From: an uncultured Candidatus Saccharibacteria bacterium
GTDB lineage: Bacteria; Patescibacteriota; Saccharimonadia; Saccharimonadales; Saccharimonadaceae
Length of the DNA: 64,000 bases
Direction of reading: 5' to 3'
NCBI GenBank assembly: GCA_937981355.1
Contig: CALJPD010000009.1
Coordinates: forward strand, 53,404 to 117,403
Below, piece by piece: positions 25,546 through 34,430 of this stretch; within the stretch, counting starts at the first letter, position 1, and each line of letters begins with the position of its first letter. The notes beneath the pieces were generated by a model that saw only the letters and a program-made list of their open reading frames with translations, searched no databases and had not been told where the DNA came from. Position numbers and translations under genes: made by a program.

Positions 25546-26715
25546 CTAGCGGTAGATGTCTTGCAGTCCCATCTTATTCTTACACGTTGGCCAGGGTTGC
25601 CAGCCACGACGCTGGTACGTTTCCCAGGCTTTTTGGTCTTGCACCTCTGGTGGCGCCTGTGCTGCATTGGCATAGCCACCAAAGCCACCCCAGGTCTTGA
25701 TGTCAAATTGGTACGCACCGTAGTAACCATTGCCAGTGTTGGAGGTGTAGCTCCCCTCGCAGCTGCGCAGCTTCGCTAGCGCCCCCGCAAAGTCACCGCT
25801 AAAGGTGGTATCGACCGACTTCTTTTTCGTCCCAACGATCTCGACCCGGTTGACTGGCTCTTGCGTCACCACACTGCTGAGCTGCTTGCGCGACTCTTCG
25901 CGGCCATTCTTCATAATAATCTCGTACGTCACGGCTTTCTTGCCTTTTTTGCCCTCGGTCTTGACTTCCTTCTTGCCATGTTCGCGGTCGGCATCCTTAA
26001 TCTCCTCCGTCTTGAAGTCGACTTCCTCCTCCACCGTGACCGTCTGCTTGCCATTACGCCAGAGTTCTACCGTCATGCCAGCCGTCAATGGTGCGTTGGC
26101 TGGCACTGATAGCGTATCATCAGCGCCTAGAGTGATTTTCTTGGCCTTGAGCATTGCACCAACCGTCTTCTCCATCGTATATGCCTGGATAGTTTTGCCA
26201 TAAAATACGAGCGTAAAGGGTGTTGCGCGGCGGATTGTCATCACCTCTGCTGCCCCATCAGCAATGATATCGCGCGAGCGAGCCAGCACCGCTTGGTCTT
26301 CGTCGTGCAGCGGAATGCCCGCTTGCTCAGCAATCTGCTTGCCCGTGCGATAGGCGGTGATAAGCTTCGTATCTGCCCCGCCATCGCGAATCACCACTGG
26401 CCGCGCTCGATAGATGTTTACTTCGTACGATGCGCTCTCTAGTGGTGTATCAAGCTCAGGCTCAGTGCGGTCTTTGTCGTCAAGCCGCACATTTGCCTCA
26501 CGCAGCGCATCACGCAAGGTAGTTGCCTTGGTGTAGAACCCGCGCTTGACAGCACCTTCGTGCAGCGTGATGATATGCTCGCCACTACCCTGCTGGCGCG
26601 ATGCCGCATGGACAGACGGAATCCACCATAGACCAACACCAACCAGCGCAACCATACCAACAACAGCAAGATTGCGTGGCGAGAGAAATTTCAAAAATGG
26701 AATAGACTGTATCAT
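25546..26715 (-). CDS. Resuscitation-promoting-factor-like secreted muralysin
   Basis: A 389-residue exported protein, paralogous in its middle to the next gene. I choose ATG 26715 (MIQSIPFLKFLSPRNLAV), which gives a standard signal/anchor at residues 12-35; a longer frame to 26754 exists. DUF348 repeats follow (VKRGFYTKATTLRDALREAN and further copies), then a G5 domain (about 220-290, Lys/Glu-rich), then an 85-residue Rpf/transglycosylase-like core at the C-terminus: LRSCEGSYTSNTGNGYYGAY with the catalytic Glu in CEGSY, and QDQKAWETYQRRGWQPWPTC. Such enzymes cleave peptidoglycan glycan strands. A TATACT about 29 nt upstream is a possible -10. In an epibiont the pair could act on its own wall or that of the host; inference. 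Confidence 0.87.
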   Translation of the reverse strand: MIQSIPFLKFLSPRNLAVVGMVALVGVGLWWIPSVHAASRQQGSGEHIITLHEGAVKRGFYTKATTLRDALREANVRLDDKDRTEPELDTPLESASYEVNIYRARPVVIRDGGADTKLITAYRTGKQIAEQAGIPLHDEDQAVLARSRDIIADGAAEVMTIRRATPFTLVFYGKTIQAYTMEKTVGAMLKAKKITLGADDTLSVPANAPLTAGMTVELWRNGKQTVTVEEEVDFKTEEIKDADREHGKKEVKTEGKKGKKAVTYEIIMKNGREESRKQLSSVVTQEPVNRVEIVGTKKKSVDTTFSGDFAGALAKLRSCEGSYTSNTGNGYYGAYQFDIKTWGGFGGYANAAQAPPEVQDQKAWETYQRRGWQPWPTCKNKMGLQDIYR

Positions 26716-26834
26716 AATCTGCGTAGTAATGTACGCTACGATATAGTATAGCAAAATGAGGGTAAAAAAGCTAGTGGATAGCCTACAAAAGCTCTCCTTG
26801 AATCCTCGTCATATCAGGGGTAAAGATGCCACTA

Positions 26835-28127
26835 CTACTTATGCTCAGCAACCAAACTTCGCACCACTGCCGCGTCATTCCATGGTTGGCGCTGGCCATT
26901 AATGATACGGAATTGCTCGTGGCCCATGCCAGTGATAAGAATGGTATCGCCCGCCTGGGCAATGGCCAGCGCCTGGGCAATGGCCTCGCGCCGGTCGGCA
27001 ATCTCGCTAGTGTGACCTGCCCCGCCAGCCTGGTGAATGCCGCGCAGAATTGCCTGGCGGATGCCAGCTGGCTCTTCGTTATAACTCTCCTCGTCGGTAA
27101 CGATGATCTGGTCGGCCAGGCGAGCCGCAATCTCACCCATGATGGGCCGCTTCGCCTTGTCACGATCGCCCGTCGCGCCAAACACCAAGATGATACGCTG
27201 CTTGGTGATGGCCCGCGCTGAGGTCAGTAGCTTCTCAAGCGCATCAGGAGTGTGGGCATAATCAACTATCACATCGTATGGCGTATCCACCGGTACACGC
27301 TCGAAGCGCCCTGGCACGCCAGTTAGATTAGCTACACCCCGAGCAATGTCCGCTGGCACCACGCCCAGCAATTGGCAAGCAGCCGCTGCAGCTGTCATGT
27401 TGTAAATATTAAATATCCCTGGGAGATGTGTTGTCAGTGGTAGCTTTGTCGCGCCATCAAGAAGCACCGTTGCGCTGCCACCCCCTTTGCGGGTCGCTGC
27501 CTGCGTGATGCGGGCTGTGGCAGCTGCGTCTTGGCCATAGGTGATCTTCTGCTCACGCGCCGTGTATTTGTCAAAGAATGGAAACCACTCGTCATCACGG
27601 TTGAGGACAATAAAGCGCGGCTTCCGGGCAAAGAGTTTGCCCTTGGCGGCGGCATAGCGCTCCATCGTCTTGTGGTAGTCGAGGTGATCTTGGGTGAGGT
27701 TGGTCATAACTGCAACGTCAATTGGCACACCATCAAGCTTATGCTGATCAAGCGCGTGACTGGTAATCTCTAACACGACGAAGTCCACGTTAGCTCGCTT
27801 AGCCTCAGCAAAGAACTGCTGCATCCGCGCGGTAGAGCCGACTGTCGCATTAAGGTCGTTGAGCTGGCGCTGGCCTGCCACCTCGATCAGTGCCGTGGAG
27901 AACATTGCTGTGTGGCGGCCACTCGCCTTAAGGATTTCATTGATGTAATTAACAGTGGTCGTTTTACCATTCGTGCCCGTCACGGCAATGACGCGCAGAT
28001 GCTTAGCCGGGTTGCCATAGCGTGCTGCTACCAGGGCAATGCGGCTCCGCCGATACGCTTCTTCGAGAGTGTGGATCATCGCTGCGGGCAAGAGGCGGCG
28101 CAGCTGCTTTACAAGTGTGTTTTTCAT
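26835..28127 (-). CDS. murE: MurE-like Mur ligase with reduced N-terminal domain
   Basis: A 430-residue ATP-dependent amino-acid ligase of the Mur family, expected to add the third residue to UDP-MurNAc-dipeptide. The P-loop GTNGKTTTVNYIN is near residue 51, far earlier than in standard MurE (about 110), so the N-terminal UDP-binding domain is mostly missing. HALDQHKLDGV, MTNLTQDHLDYHKTMERY and PGRFERV are typical. The specificity motif that is DNPR in meso-diaminopimelate enzymes reads EESY here (TDEESYNEEP, near residue 360), so meso-DAP is unlikely. The ATG is 6 nt after TATACT (28139-28134), hence leaderless. It follows uvrD and precedes the Rpf-like operon, both on the same strand. Confidence 0.85.
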   Translation of the reverse strand: MKNTLVKQLRRLLPAAMIHTLEEAYRRSRIALVAARYGNPAKHLRVIAVTGTNGKTTTVNYINEILKASGRHTAMFSTALIEVAGQRQLNDLNATVGSTARMQQFFAEAKRANVDFVVLEITSHALDQHKLDGVPIDVAVMTNLTQDHLDYHKTMERYAAAKGKLFARKPRFIVLNRDDEWFPFFDKYTAREQKITYGQDAAATARITQAATRKGGGSATVLLDGATKLPLTTHLPGIFNIYNMTAAAAACQLLGVVPADIARGVANLTGVPGRFERVPVDTPYDVIVDYAHTPDALEKLLTSARAITKQRIILVFGATGDRDKAKRPIMGEIAARLADQIIVTDEESYNEEPAGIRQAILRGIHQAGGAGHTSEIADRREAIAQALAIAQAGDTILITGMGHEQFRIINGQRQPWNDAAVVRSLVAEHK

Positions 28128-28133
28128 TTTTTT

Positions 28134-28139
28134 AGTATA
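28134..28139 (-). promoter_or_regulatory. -10 box of murE-like gene, leaderless
   Basis: TATACT on the minus strand ends 6 nt before the ATG at 28127, in the 39-nt gap after uvrD. Confidence 0.6.
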
Positions 28140-28166
28140 GCATTTTTTGGCCGATGACGGGCAATT

Positions 28167-30314
28167 CTAGGGAGTAATTTTCTCAAGGCGGGCATACTGT
28201 ACATTGAGCTTCTTGGTAGAGCCATTTGCAAAGCGCACACTCACTGCCATACCATCGATGTCGATCACCTCACCATCGCCAAACTGGAGCGACCGTACCA
28301 TATCGCCAACCTCATATGGCATGACCTCATCCAACGCGTCATCGTATATTGGTGTAGCTGGTTCGGTATGCACCATCGACAGACCAATGCCCATATCATC
28401 AAGAAAGCGTGATGGGCTGTTGTAGCTGCGGCTACCAAATTGCAAGCGGCTCTGTGCATAACTCATATAGAGCTCCTGCCGAGCGCGTGTCATCCCGACA
28501 TAACAGAGACGACGCTCCTCTTCGAGTGCGGCTGGCCCCTCTTCGAGTGCCCTGGCGCTAGGAAATAGCCCATCCTCAAGCCCCACCATATACACCACCG
28601 GAAACTCCAACCCCTTGGCAGCGTGGAGCGTCATCAGCGTTACGCTGTGCGCACCCGTCGCTTGGTCGGCCGAAGACATAAGCGCAACTTCCTCAAGAAA
28701 GTCTGACATGCTGGCAAAGGCCCGCGCGTCAGACAATAACGCACTGAGGTTAGCCTCGCGATCATCAGCCTGAGGCGAGCCATCAAGGATATAATTGCGA
28801 TAGCCCGTCTTAGTAATCACATCATCGATCAGTTGACTTGGATCAGCCGCGGCCTCAACCTGCGCTTGGAAGCCACGTAATAACTGACCCAGCTGCGTCA
28901 GGGCAGTCTGCGCCCGCTTCGTCAGTGCCGCTGCCTGGCTAGCATTAACCAGCGCACTAATGATATCGAGCCCGCTAGTGCCCTGCCAGATGAGGAACTT
29001 CTCCAGGCTTGTTGCTCCAATTCCCCGCGTTGGTACATTCGCGATCCGGCTAAAACTCACGCGGTCATTTGGCTGGTAGATAAGACGCAGATAGGCCAAG
29101 ATATCCTTAATCTCCTTACGATCATAAAATCGCACTCCACCAACCAACTGGTACGGCACGCGGTGCTGGTTGAAAGCTCGCTCAAAGGCATAGCTCTGTG
29201 CATTGGTGCGGTACAAGACAGCAAAGTCGCTATAGTCGCGCTCACCTGTCGCCACCTGCGTAGCAATCTGGCTCGCAATGATATATGCCTCCTCTGCCTC
29301 ATCATAGGCAGCTTGTACTTGCACTGGTGCACCTGGGCCTGCTGCCGTCCAGAGGGTTTTATCCGTCCGCTGCTGATTTTTGTTAATCACATTGCCAGCA
29401 GCTTCGAGAATGGCCCCTGTCGAGCGATAATTTTGCTCGAGCTTCACCACCAGCGCCCCCGGGAAATCGCGCTCGAAGTTGAGAATATTCGTAAAATCTG
29501 CGCCACGCCAGCTATAGATCGACTGCCAGTCATCTCCTACCACGCAGATATTGCGGCGTGGGTTTACCAGCAGCTTGATGATCTGATACTGCGCAGCATT
29601 TGTGTCCTGATACTCGTCAACGAGAATATGTTTAAACTGCGCTTGGTAGCGCTGACGCACCTCTGAGTGGTCACGTAGGAGACGCACCGTCTCGAGCAAA
29701 AGATCATCAAAATCGAGCGCACCTGCATCAGCCAGCAGCTGCTCATACAGCTGGTAGATCTCTGCCACTGCCTGCTGGAAGGGAAACCGCGCACTAGCCG
29801 CATAGTCACTGGGCGAGAGGAGTTGATTTTTGGCTTTGCTAATTGCTGCACTGGCAGCACGCGGTTTAAGCCTGTCCGTACCAATGGAAAGCTGCTTCAT
29901 CGCTTGTTTGATGAGCCCTTGACGGTCATCTTCGTCATAAATCACGAAATTAGGTGGAATGCTGATAGCCGCACCATCACGCCGCAAGATCCGCACACAA
30001 ATACCATGGAATGTCCCCATCCACGGCATAAAGGAGCGAGGTGGTTGGTCGGCTGGCGGTGTGTGAGAAGAGCTTGCTTGAGTAGGCCCGGCAATCTGCC
30101 AGAGGCGCTGACGCATTTCGCGGGCTGCCTTGTTAGTGAAGGTAACAGCCAAGACTTCATTCGGCCAGACGCCCTGCTCGGTCAGGAGGTAAGCAATGCG
30201 GTGTGTGAGCGTTTTTGTCTTTCCACTACCCGCCCCTGCAAGAATTAGGACCGGGCCATCAGATGCAACCACTGCCGAACGCTGAGCGTCGTTTAATCCA
30301 TTGAGTATATCCAT
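28167..30314 (-). CDS. UvrD/PcrA/Rep-type superfamily 1 DNA helicase
   Basis: A 715-residue ATP-dependent 3'-5' helicase of DNA repair and replication restart. Motif Q and Walker A are at the start (LNDAQRSAVVASDGPVLILA, then GAGSGKTKTLTHRIAYLL at about 28-45). Walker B is HILVDEYQDTNAAQY near residue 240, and later motifs include GDDWQSIYSWRGAD, LEQNYRSTGAILEAA, VTLMTLHAAKGLEFPVVYMV and CYVGMTRARQELYMSYAQ. The C-terminal 60 residues form the small beta domain typical of PcrA/UvrD (VGDMVRSLQFGDGEVIDIDG). The ATG is 8 nt after TATAAT (30328-30323), so the mRNA should be leaderless. Confidence 0.93.
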   Translation of the reverse strand: MDILNGLNDAQRSAVVASDGPVLILAGAGSGKTKTLTHRIAYLLTEQGVWPNEVLAVTFTNKAAREMRQRLWQIAGPTQASSSHTPPADQPPRSFMPWMGTFHGICVRILRRDGAAISIPPNFVIYDEDDRQGLIKQAMKQLSIGTDRLKPRAASAAISKAKNQLLSPSDYAASARFPFQQAVAEIYQLYEQLLADAGALDFDDLLLETVRLLRDHSEVRQRYQAQFKHILVDEYQDTNAAQYQIIKLLVNPRRNICVVGDDWQSIYSWRGADFTNILNFERDFPGALVVKLEQNYRSTGAILEAAGNVINKNQQRTDKTLWTAAGPGAPVQVQAAYDEAEEAYIIASQIATQVATGERDYSDFAVLYRTNAQSYAFERAFNQHRVPYQLVGGVRFYDRKEIKDILAYLRLIYQPNDRVSFSRIANVPTRGIGATSLEKFLIWQGTSGLDIISALVNASQAAALTKRAQTALTQLGQLLRGFQAQVEAAADPSQLIDDVITKTGYRNYILDGSPQADDREANLSALLSDARAFASMSDFLEEVALMSSADQATGAHSVTLMTLHAAKGLEFPVVYMVGLEDGLFPSARALEEGPAALEEERRLCYVGMTRARQELYMSYAQSRLQFGSRSYNSPSRFLDDMGIGLSMVHTEPATPIYDDALDEVMPYEVGDMVRSLQFGDGEVIDIDGMAVSVRFANGSTKKLNVQYARLEKITP

Positions 30315-30322
30315 AGTAGCCT

Positions 30323-30328
30323 ATTATA
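30323..30328 (-). promoter_or_regulatory. -10 box of uvrD-like gene, leaderless
   Basis: TATAAT on the minus strand ends 8 nt before the ATG at 30314 and lies in the 35-nt gap after the acidic protein gene. Confidence 0.6.
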
Positions 30329-30349
30329 CCGGATGTCGCCACACTGGCG

Positions 30350-33300
30350 CTAGCCAAAGAGTGTATAATAAACCGCGCCAAGACCAGCACCAAGCGCCAG
30401 TAACATGACGATCCACAGCAGCCAAATCCAGCCAGCAGCTTGTTCGGGACGGCGGCGCGACTTTTTCGGTGCGCGAGTAAATTCTTCAGCGCTGTAGATT
30501 GGTGCGACTACATTACCTTCGTTCTCTTCCTGAAGTGCTTGGTGGAGGGCGAGCGCGGTATCGCCATTTTGGGTGGTGGCAGCCGCTTCCTCGATGGTAT
30601 TAACGTGTGTCTGGTCACTTGCATCTGGCTCATCATCCCACTCAGTCTCCACTGTCATTGGCTCAGCCTCGACTCGCTCTGCTTCGCCGTAGTAGTCGAT
30701 ATCTGGCTCACCAGGGCCAGGCACAGGCAAACTTAGGTCAATCTCATCTTCTGCAAACTGCGGTCCTACCTCATCGGTCGATACTGCATGAAAGTCAGCC
30801 TGCTCATTCGGGTAGAGCGACTGGTCAGCATTGTCGTAGTCTTCTGCTTGGTATGAGGGTTCATCATGCGACGTGGCAACCTCTCGCGTATCCTGCTCAG
30901 GCAATGGGTAGTGACCATCGGTTGGATAGAGTGATGGCGCATTCTCGCTCGTATCTGTCAGCGCATCAATGAATTGCTCAGCTGATGCATGTTCATTATG
31001 CGGCGCAAAAAGGTGTGGCGGTGCCGATGGCTCGTTATTATCAGCTGGAGTTACACCAAGTGCGCCAGGCTCATCATGGTACATCCCCATCGGAGTAGTA
31101 TCGGCTAATGTTGGTGCATCACCCACCAGCGTATCAGCACCGCCCAGTGGGCGCTTATCGACCTTCGTCTCAGCATCGGGCAAGAATGGTGTGTAACTGA
31201 GCGGCTTTTCATCGCCAGGCTGGAGGTCAAGTGTCTCTGCGGATGGCGTTCCATCAGGCGTTACTACATCAGATGCTTTAACCTCATCACCTGCCGGAGG
31301 AGTACTCTGCACTGCTCCGAGGTGATGCTGCGCTGGCTCATGCCCAGGCGCAGGGCGAATATCCATGCCAACCACTGGTGCACTACCTGTCAGCGGCTCA
31401 ACCACCGCACCCTGACGGCGTACTCGTGGGCGGGCCGCTTGAGTAACTGCAGCAGCTGGAGCTGCTCCACCTACAATGTCCATAAAACGACCACGCGGAC
31501 GTTGAATGGCTGGGGTGGTTGGGTGATCATTATCTGGCTCGGCTGACGCTGTCTCGTCTGCAGTATGTGCGGGCGATGCGCTGGCAACTGACGGTTTAGT
31601 CTGTTGGTCGACCGATTGAGAGAGAGCAATTGGTACCGCCTCAGATGCACTCTTGGACACATCTTCCTCTTCTTGCAGAGACACTGGCGCGTCATTGGCT
31701 GGCATTTCAGGATTCGCAGCAATGATCTGCTGCGCCTTGGCGACAACATCATCAGCTGGTGTAAACAGTGGTGGAGCAGGTGCGTATGGCTGTTCTACTT
31801 GGCTATCAGCAGTACCTGATGATTGCACTGCTGGCGTGTTCTGGACGGCATCGTTCACACTATGCGCAGCGTCAACTACATCATCAGTATTCGCCTCCTC
31901 TTGTCGGTATGTTTCAGACGAAGAAGGAGCACTAAAGTATGGTTCAGTAGCCCTACTACGACGTTCGTTATAAGTATCAAGTAGTGGCAATGGGCGATCA
32001 ACGTGAGCTTCTGGTAGAGCATCCTCAGCGAGCGCTTCTTCTGGCTGTGGCGATGGGCTGTCATTGGTTGCTGCCATATCAGGCATAGTGTGCTCGGCCG
32101 TCAGCAATTCTGCCGAGGCGATATCACCTGCTTGCGGTTGAGCTGGCATAGTAGTGGGCTCCTCCCAAGAGTTACTCTCACCATCAAACGATTCATGCTC
32201 GCTCGGCACATCCGCATCAGCCACCGGAGCTGATACCTGGCTATCATCCACAGCACTTGCACTTTCTGCCGCTACCTCTGGCCACGCAGGTGCAGCGTGG
32301 TCTGCGTCAGAAGTTTGCGCGCCTAGCATGTTATCTGGCTCATCATATTGTAGCTCAGGCCACGCTGGCTCGTCGAGCGGCTGCGCTGCGTCACCGTCAG
32401 AAGCATCGCCTCCGCTCGACGCTGCTGGTACATCTGTATTTACTGGCGTCGCTGGTGCATAGAGCAAGCGATCATCATTAGCGTCATCAGCACCGCGAGT
32501 ATCAGCTGTGTCATCAGGCTCATCTTGTGATGCTATGACAGATGCCTCATCATCAGCCGTATGCGTATCATTCATTGGCTGCACCACCGTTTCGGCGGGG
32601 GGTAGCGACGTGTTACCCTCCTCTTCTGTTGGCGGTGGAATGATGAGTGGTTGCGGGGCAAATGTGTCATCAAGATCATCACCGACGGATGTTTGCGCTG
32701 GCTCAGTCGCATTATCTTGTGTGTGATTCACCTCATTGAGGTGACGGACAAGCGCTTCGTCATCGTCATCACCCTCAGCATCTTCGCCCGCAAATTGATA
32801 CGGCATCGTTGGCATCTCTGACTCGACTTGGTCGATTGTCGCTGGCACCTCTTCCTCTACAGCTGTAGCAGATGTTTCGTCACTCACTGCTCCATCACTC
32901 GGAGCTGACGGCGCGATGTTGTCTGTCTCTGCTATAGGAGCTGATGCATCTGAATTTGTTGTGGATGATACATCATCTGCTGGCGTTGCTGCGCGGGGCG
33001 GTGTAAAGAACGGCCGCGCTGCCGACCGGCCAAAGAACTGCGCTCGATCGGTATATGTGTCGTCACTCTCGTCATCATCGTCGCTGGCGGGGGTAATAAT
33101 ATCGTCAGGGTCAACCGTCACGATCGCTGCTGGCTGAGACTGAGAAGACACACTTTCTGTTGTCGGCGCTGCTGGTGTTGCTGTATTTAGCGGAGTCACT
33201 TGAGCTGATTCTGTACCATCTGTATCAGTTTGCTCTGGCGTGGTAGGTATCGAAGCTGGCTCACGCTCCGATGCGACGACCGACTCTGACAGCGCCCGGG

Positions 33301-33832
33301 CACGGTCGACAGCTGGCTCAGGCTCAACTGGCTCATATGGCTCCCCTGCTGGCTCTGCTTCGTCCGCTTGTTGCGACAGCGGCATAATTGTCACGCCACG
33401 GCGGCGAGCTGGTGTGTTATTTGTATCGGTAGCAAAGGTAGTATCAGTGGCTGTGGTACTATCATCAGTCTGCACCGTTTCATTAGTGCTATTAGTATTA
33501 TCTCGAGGTGCTAATGCAGGTGACTGCTTAGCTGGCGTTGCAGTATCTGGTGAGTCTGCCTGCTGCACTGAACCTGTTGAGGTGTTATTATCCTGGACAC
33601 TTGAGGTGCTTGCACTTTGCGTACCATCACTTACCTCAGGACGAGCTGGAGTTGCTACTGGCGTTGTTTGTTGGGGTGATGTAACCTGTTGGGCGCTTGA
33701 TGAGGCCGAATCTTTGCTTGGTGTGGCGGCTGGCGCTTCAGACGGCTTATCTGGCGTCGCTGGCAGCTGACCAGACTGGCGCATCAGATCGTGCACCGCG
33801 CGGTCGAGTTCGTCGAAGTCTATATCTGGCAT
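30350..33832 (-). CDS. Large acidic disordered protein with C-terminal membrane anchor
   Basis: An 1160-residue protein dominated by Asp, Glu, Ala, Thr, Ser and Pro, with no globular domain that I can see. Three short conserved-looking islands stand out: the N-terminal MPDIDFDELDRAVHDLMRQS, a RRRGVTIMPL stretch near residue 142, and RPRGRFMDIVGGAAPA followed by RPRVRRQGAVVEPLTGSAPV near 790-820. The last 25 residues are one membrane helix (GWIWLLWIVMLLALGAGLGA) after a basic KKSRRRPEQ patch, so it is tail-anchored with a long acidic cytosolic region. AAAGGAAA lies 8 nt before the ATG, giving a leadered mRNA. The plus strand is open in several frames here because of biased composition, but those are shadows. 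Function unknown; a scaffold is a guess. Confidence 0.85.
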   Translation of the reverse strand: MPDIDFDELDRAVHDLMRQSGQLPATPDKPSEAPAATPSKDSASSSAQQVTSPQQTTPVATPARPEVSDGTQSASTSSVQDNNTSTGSVQQADSPDTATPAKQSPALAPRDNTNSTNETVQTDDSTTATDTTFATDTNNTPARRRGVTIMPLSQQADEAEPAGEPYEPVEPEPAVDRARALSESVVASEREPASIPTTPEQTDTDGTESAQVTPLNTATPAAPTTESVSSQSQPAAIVTVDPDDIITPASDDDDESDDTYTDRAQFFGRSAARPFFTPPRAATPADDVSSTTNSDASAPIAETDNIAPSAPSDGAVSDETSATAVEEEVPATIDQVESEMPTMPYQFAGEDAEGDDDDEALVRHLNEVNHTQDNATEPAQTSVGDDLDDTFAPQPLIIPPPTEEEGNTSLPPAETVVQPMNDTHTADDEASVIASQDEPDDTADTRGADDANDDRLLYAPATPVNTDVPAASSGGDASDGDAAQPLDEPAWPELQYDEPDNMLGAQTSDADHAAPAWPEVAAESASAVDDSQVSAPVADADVPSEHESFDGESNSWEEPTTMPAQPQAGDIASAELLTAEHTMPDMAATNDSPSPQPEEALAEDALPEAHVDRPLPLLDTYNERRSRATEPYFSAPSSSETYRQEEANTDDVVDAAHSVNDAVQNTPAVQSSGTADSQVEQPYAPAPPLFTPADDVVAKAQQIIAANPEMPANDAPVSLQEEEDVSKSASEAVPIALSQSVDQQTKPSVASASPAHTADETASAEPDNDHPTTPAIQRPRGRFMDIVGGAAPAAAVTQAARPRVRRQGAVVEPLTGSAPVVGMDIRPAPGHEPAQHHLGAVQSTPPAGDEVKASDVVTPDGTPSAETLDLQPGDEKPLSYTPFLPDAETKVDKRPLGGADTLVGDAPTLADTTPMGMYHDEPGALGVTPADNNEPSAPPHLFAPHNEHASAEQFIDALTDTSENAPSLYPTDGHYPLPEQDTREVATSHDEPSYQAEDYDNADQSLYPNEQADFHAVSTDEVGPQFAEDEIDLSLPVPGPGEPDIDYYGEAERVEAEPMTVETEWDDEPDASDQTHVNTIEEAAATTQNGDTALALHQALQEENEGNVVAPIYSAEEFTRAPKKSRRRPEQAAGWIWLLWIVMLLALGAGLGAVYYTLFG

Positions 33833-34374
33833 GAACGGTTTCCTTTGTTTGTTTTTATATAAACGCTACAGTTTTTGTGTGGCACACACCAGTCCACACC
33901 CTGATACAACGAATCGGAGCCTCGTATCGAGTTTTGGATACTACCCCAGTTGTTGATCAATCGTATGCCCACAATGTATCGCTTATGTTGTTTTCTCTAG
34001 TGTAGCTTATTTCACATTGTGGCGCAACTCACCTTGCTCATTTGGTGCGAAGTATCAATCCACCGATTGCTCTATTCATACCATCGTGTTGCGCTCTAGG
34101 CAATAGTCTACCTCTGGTCGATTGCCTGATAACTTTGCAATCAGTACTTATCATGTATGATGTTATTTTTACACTACTTTTTTCACGTATGATGTTATCT
34201 ACACAACACTACCGTATGGGAGACAAAATATGAATGATTTACTATCACTCTTTATCCTTTGGTGTATCAATCCTTGACTACAAATAGCTCAGAACATCTC
34301 ACGTTTTGCCTATGTCCCCTTATAGGAGAATAGGACAGATAGCGTTACACAAATAGTGTCCTGTTCTCGCCGAC
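33833..34374. other. Intergenic region with direct repeats
   Basis: About 540 bp without a convincing gene. It holds the leader of the acidic protein (a GTGTGG/CCACAC hairpin near 33878-33900) and two 15-bp direct repeats, CAYGTATGATGTTAT, at 34152-34166 and 34184-34198, 32 bp apart (about three helical turns) with one mismatch. No start with a credible protein was found on either strand. Confidence 0.5.
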
Positions 34375-34405
34375 AAAAAACACCCACCATAGTGATAGAT
34401 GGGTG
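34375..34405 (-). terminator. Terminator of pyk
   Basis: On the minus strand an 8-bp stem with one G-U pair (CACCCATC with GGTGGGTG) is followed by TTTTTT, 26 nt after the pyk stop. Confidence 0.75.
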
Positions 34406-34430
34406 CTTCTGTTGGTTGCTTGAGCCAAGC

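Noticed and set aside
33240..33770. Long plus-strand open frame opposite the acidic protein
   Set aside because: It mirrors the codon bias of the Asp/Thr/Ala-rich minus-strand gene; the product is Ser/Gly/Val-rich and has no start signal.
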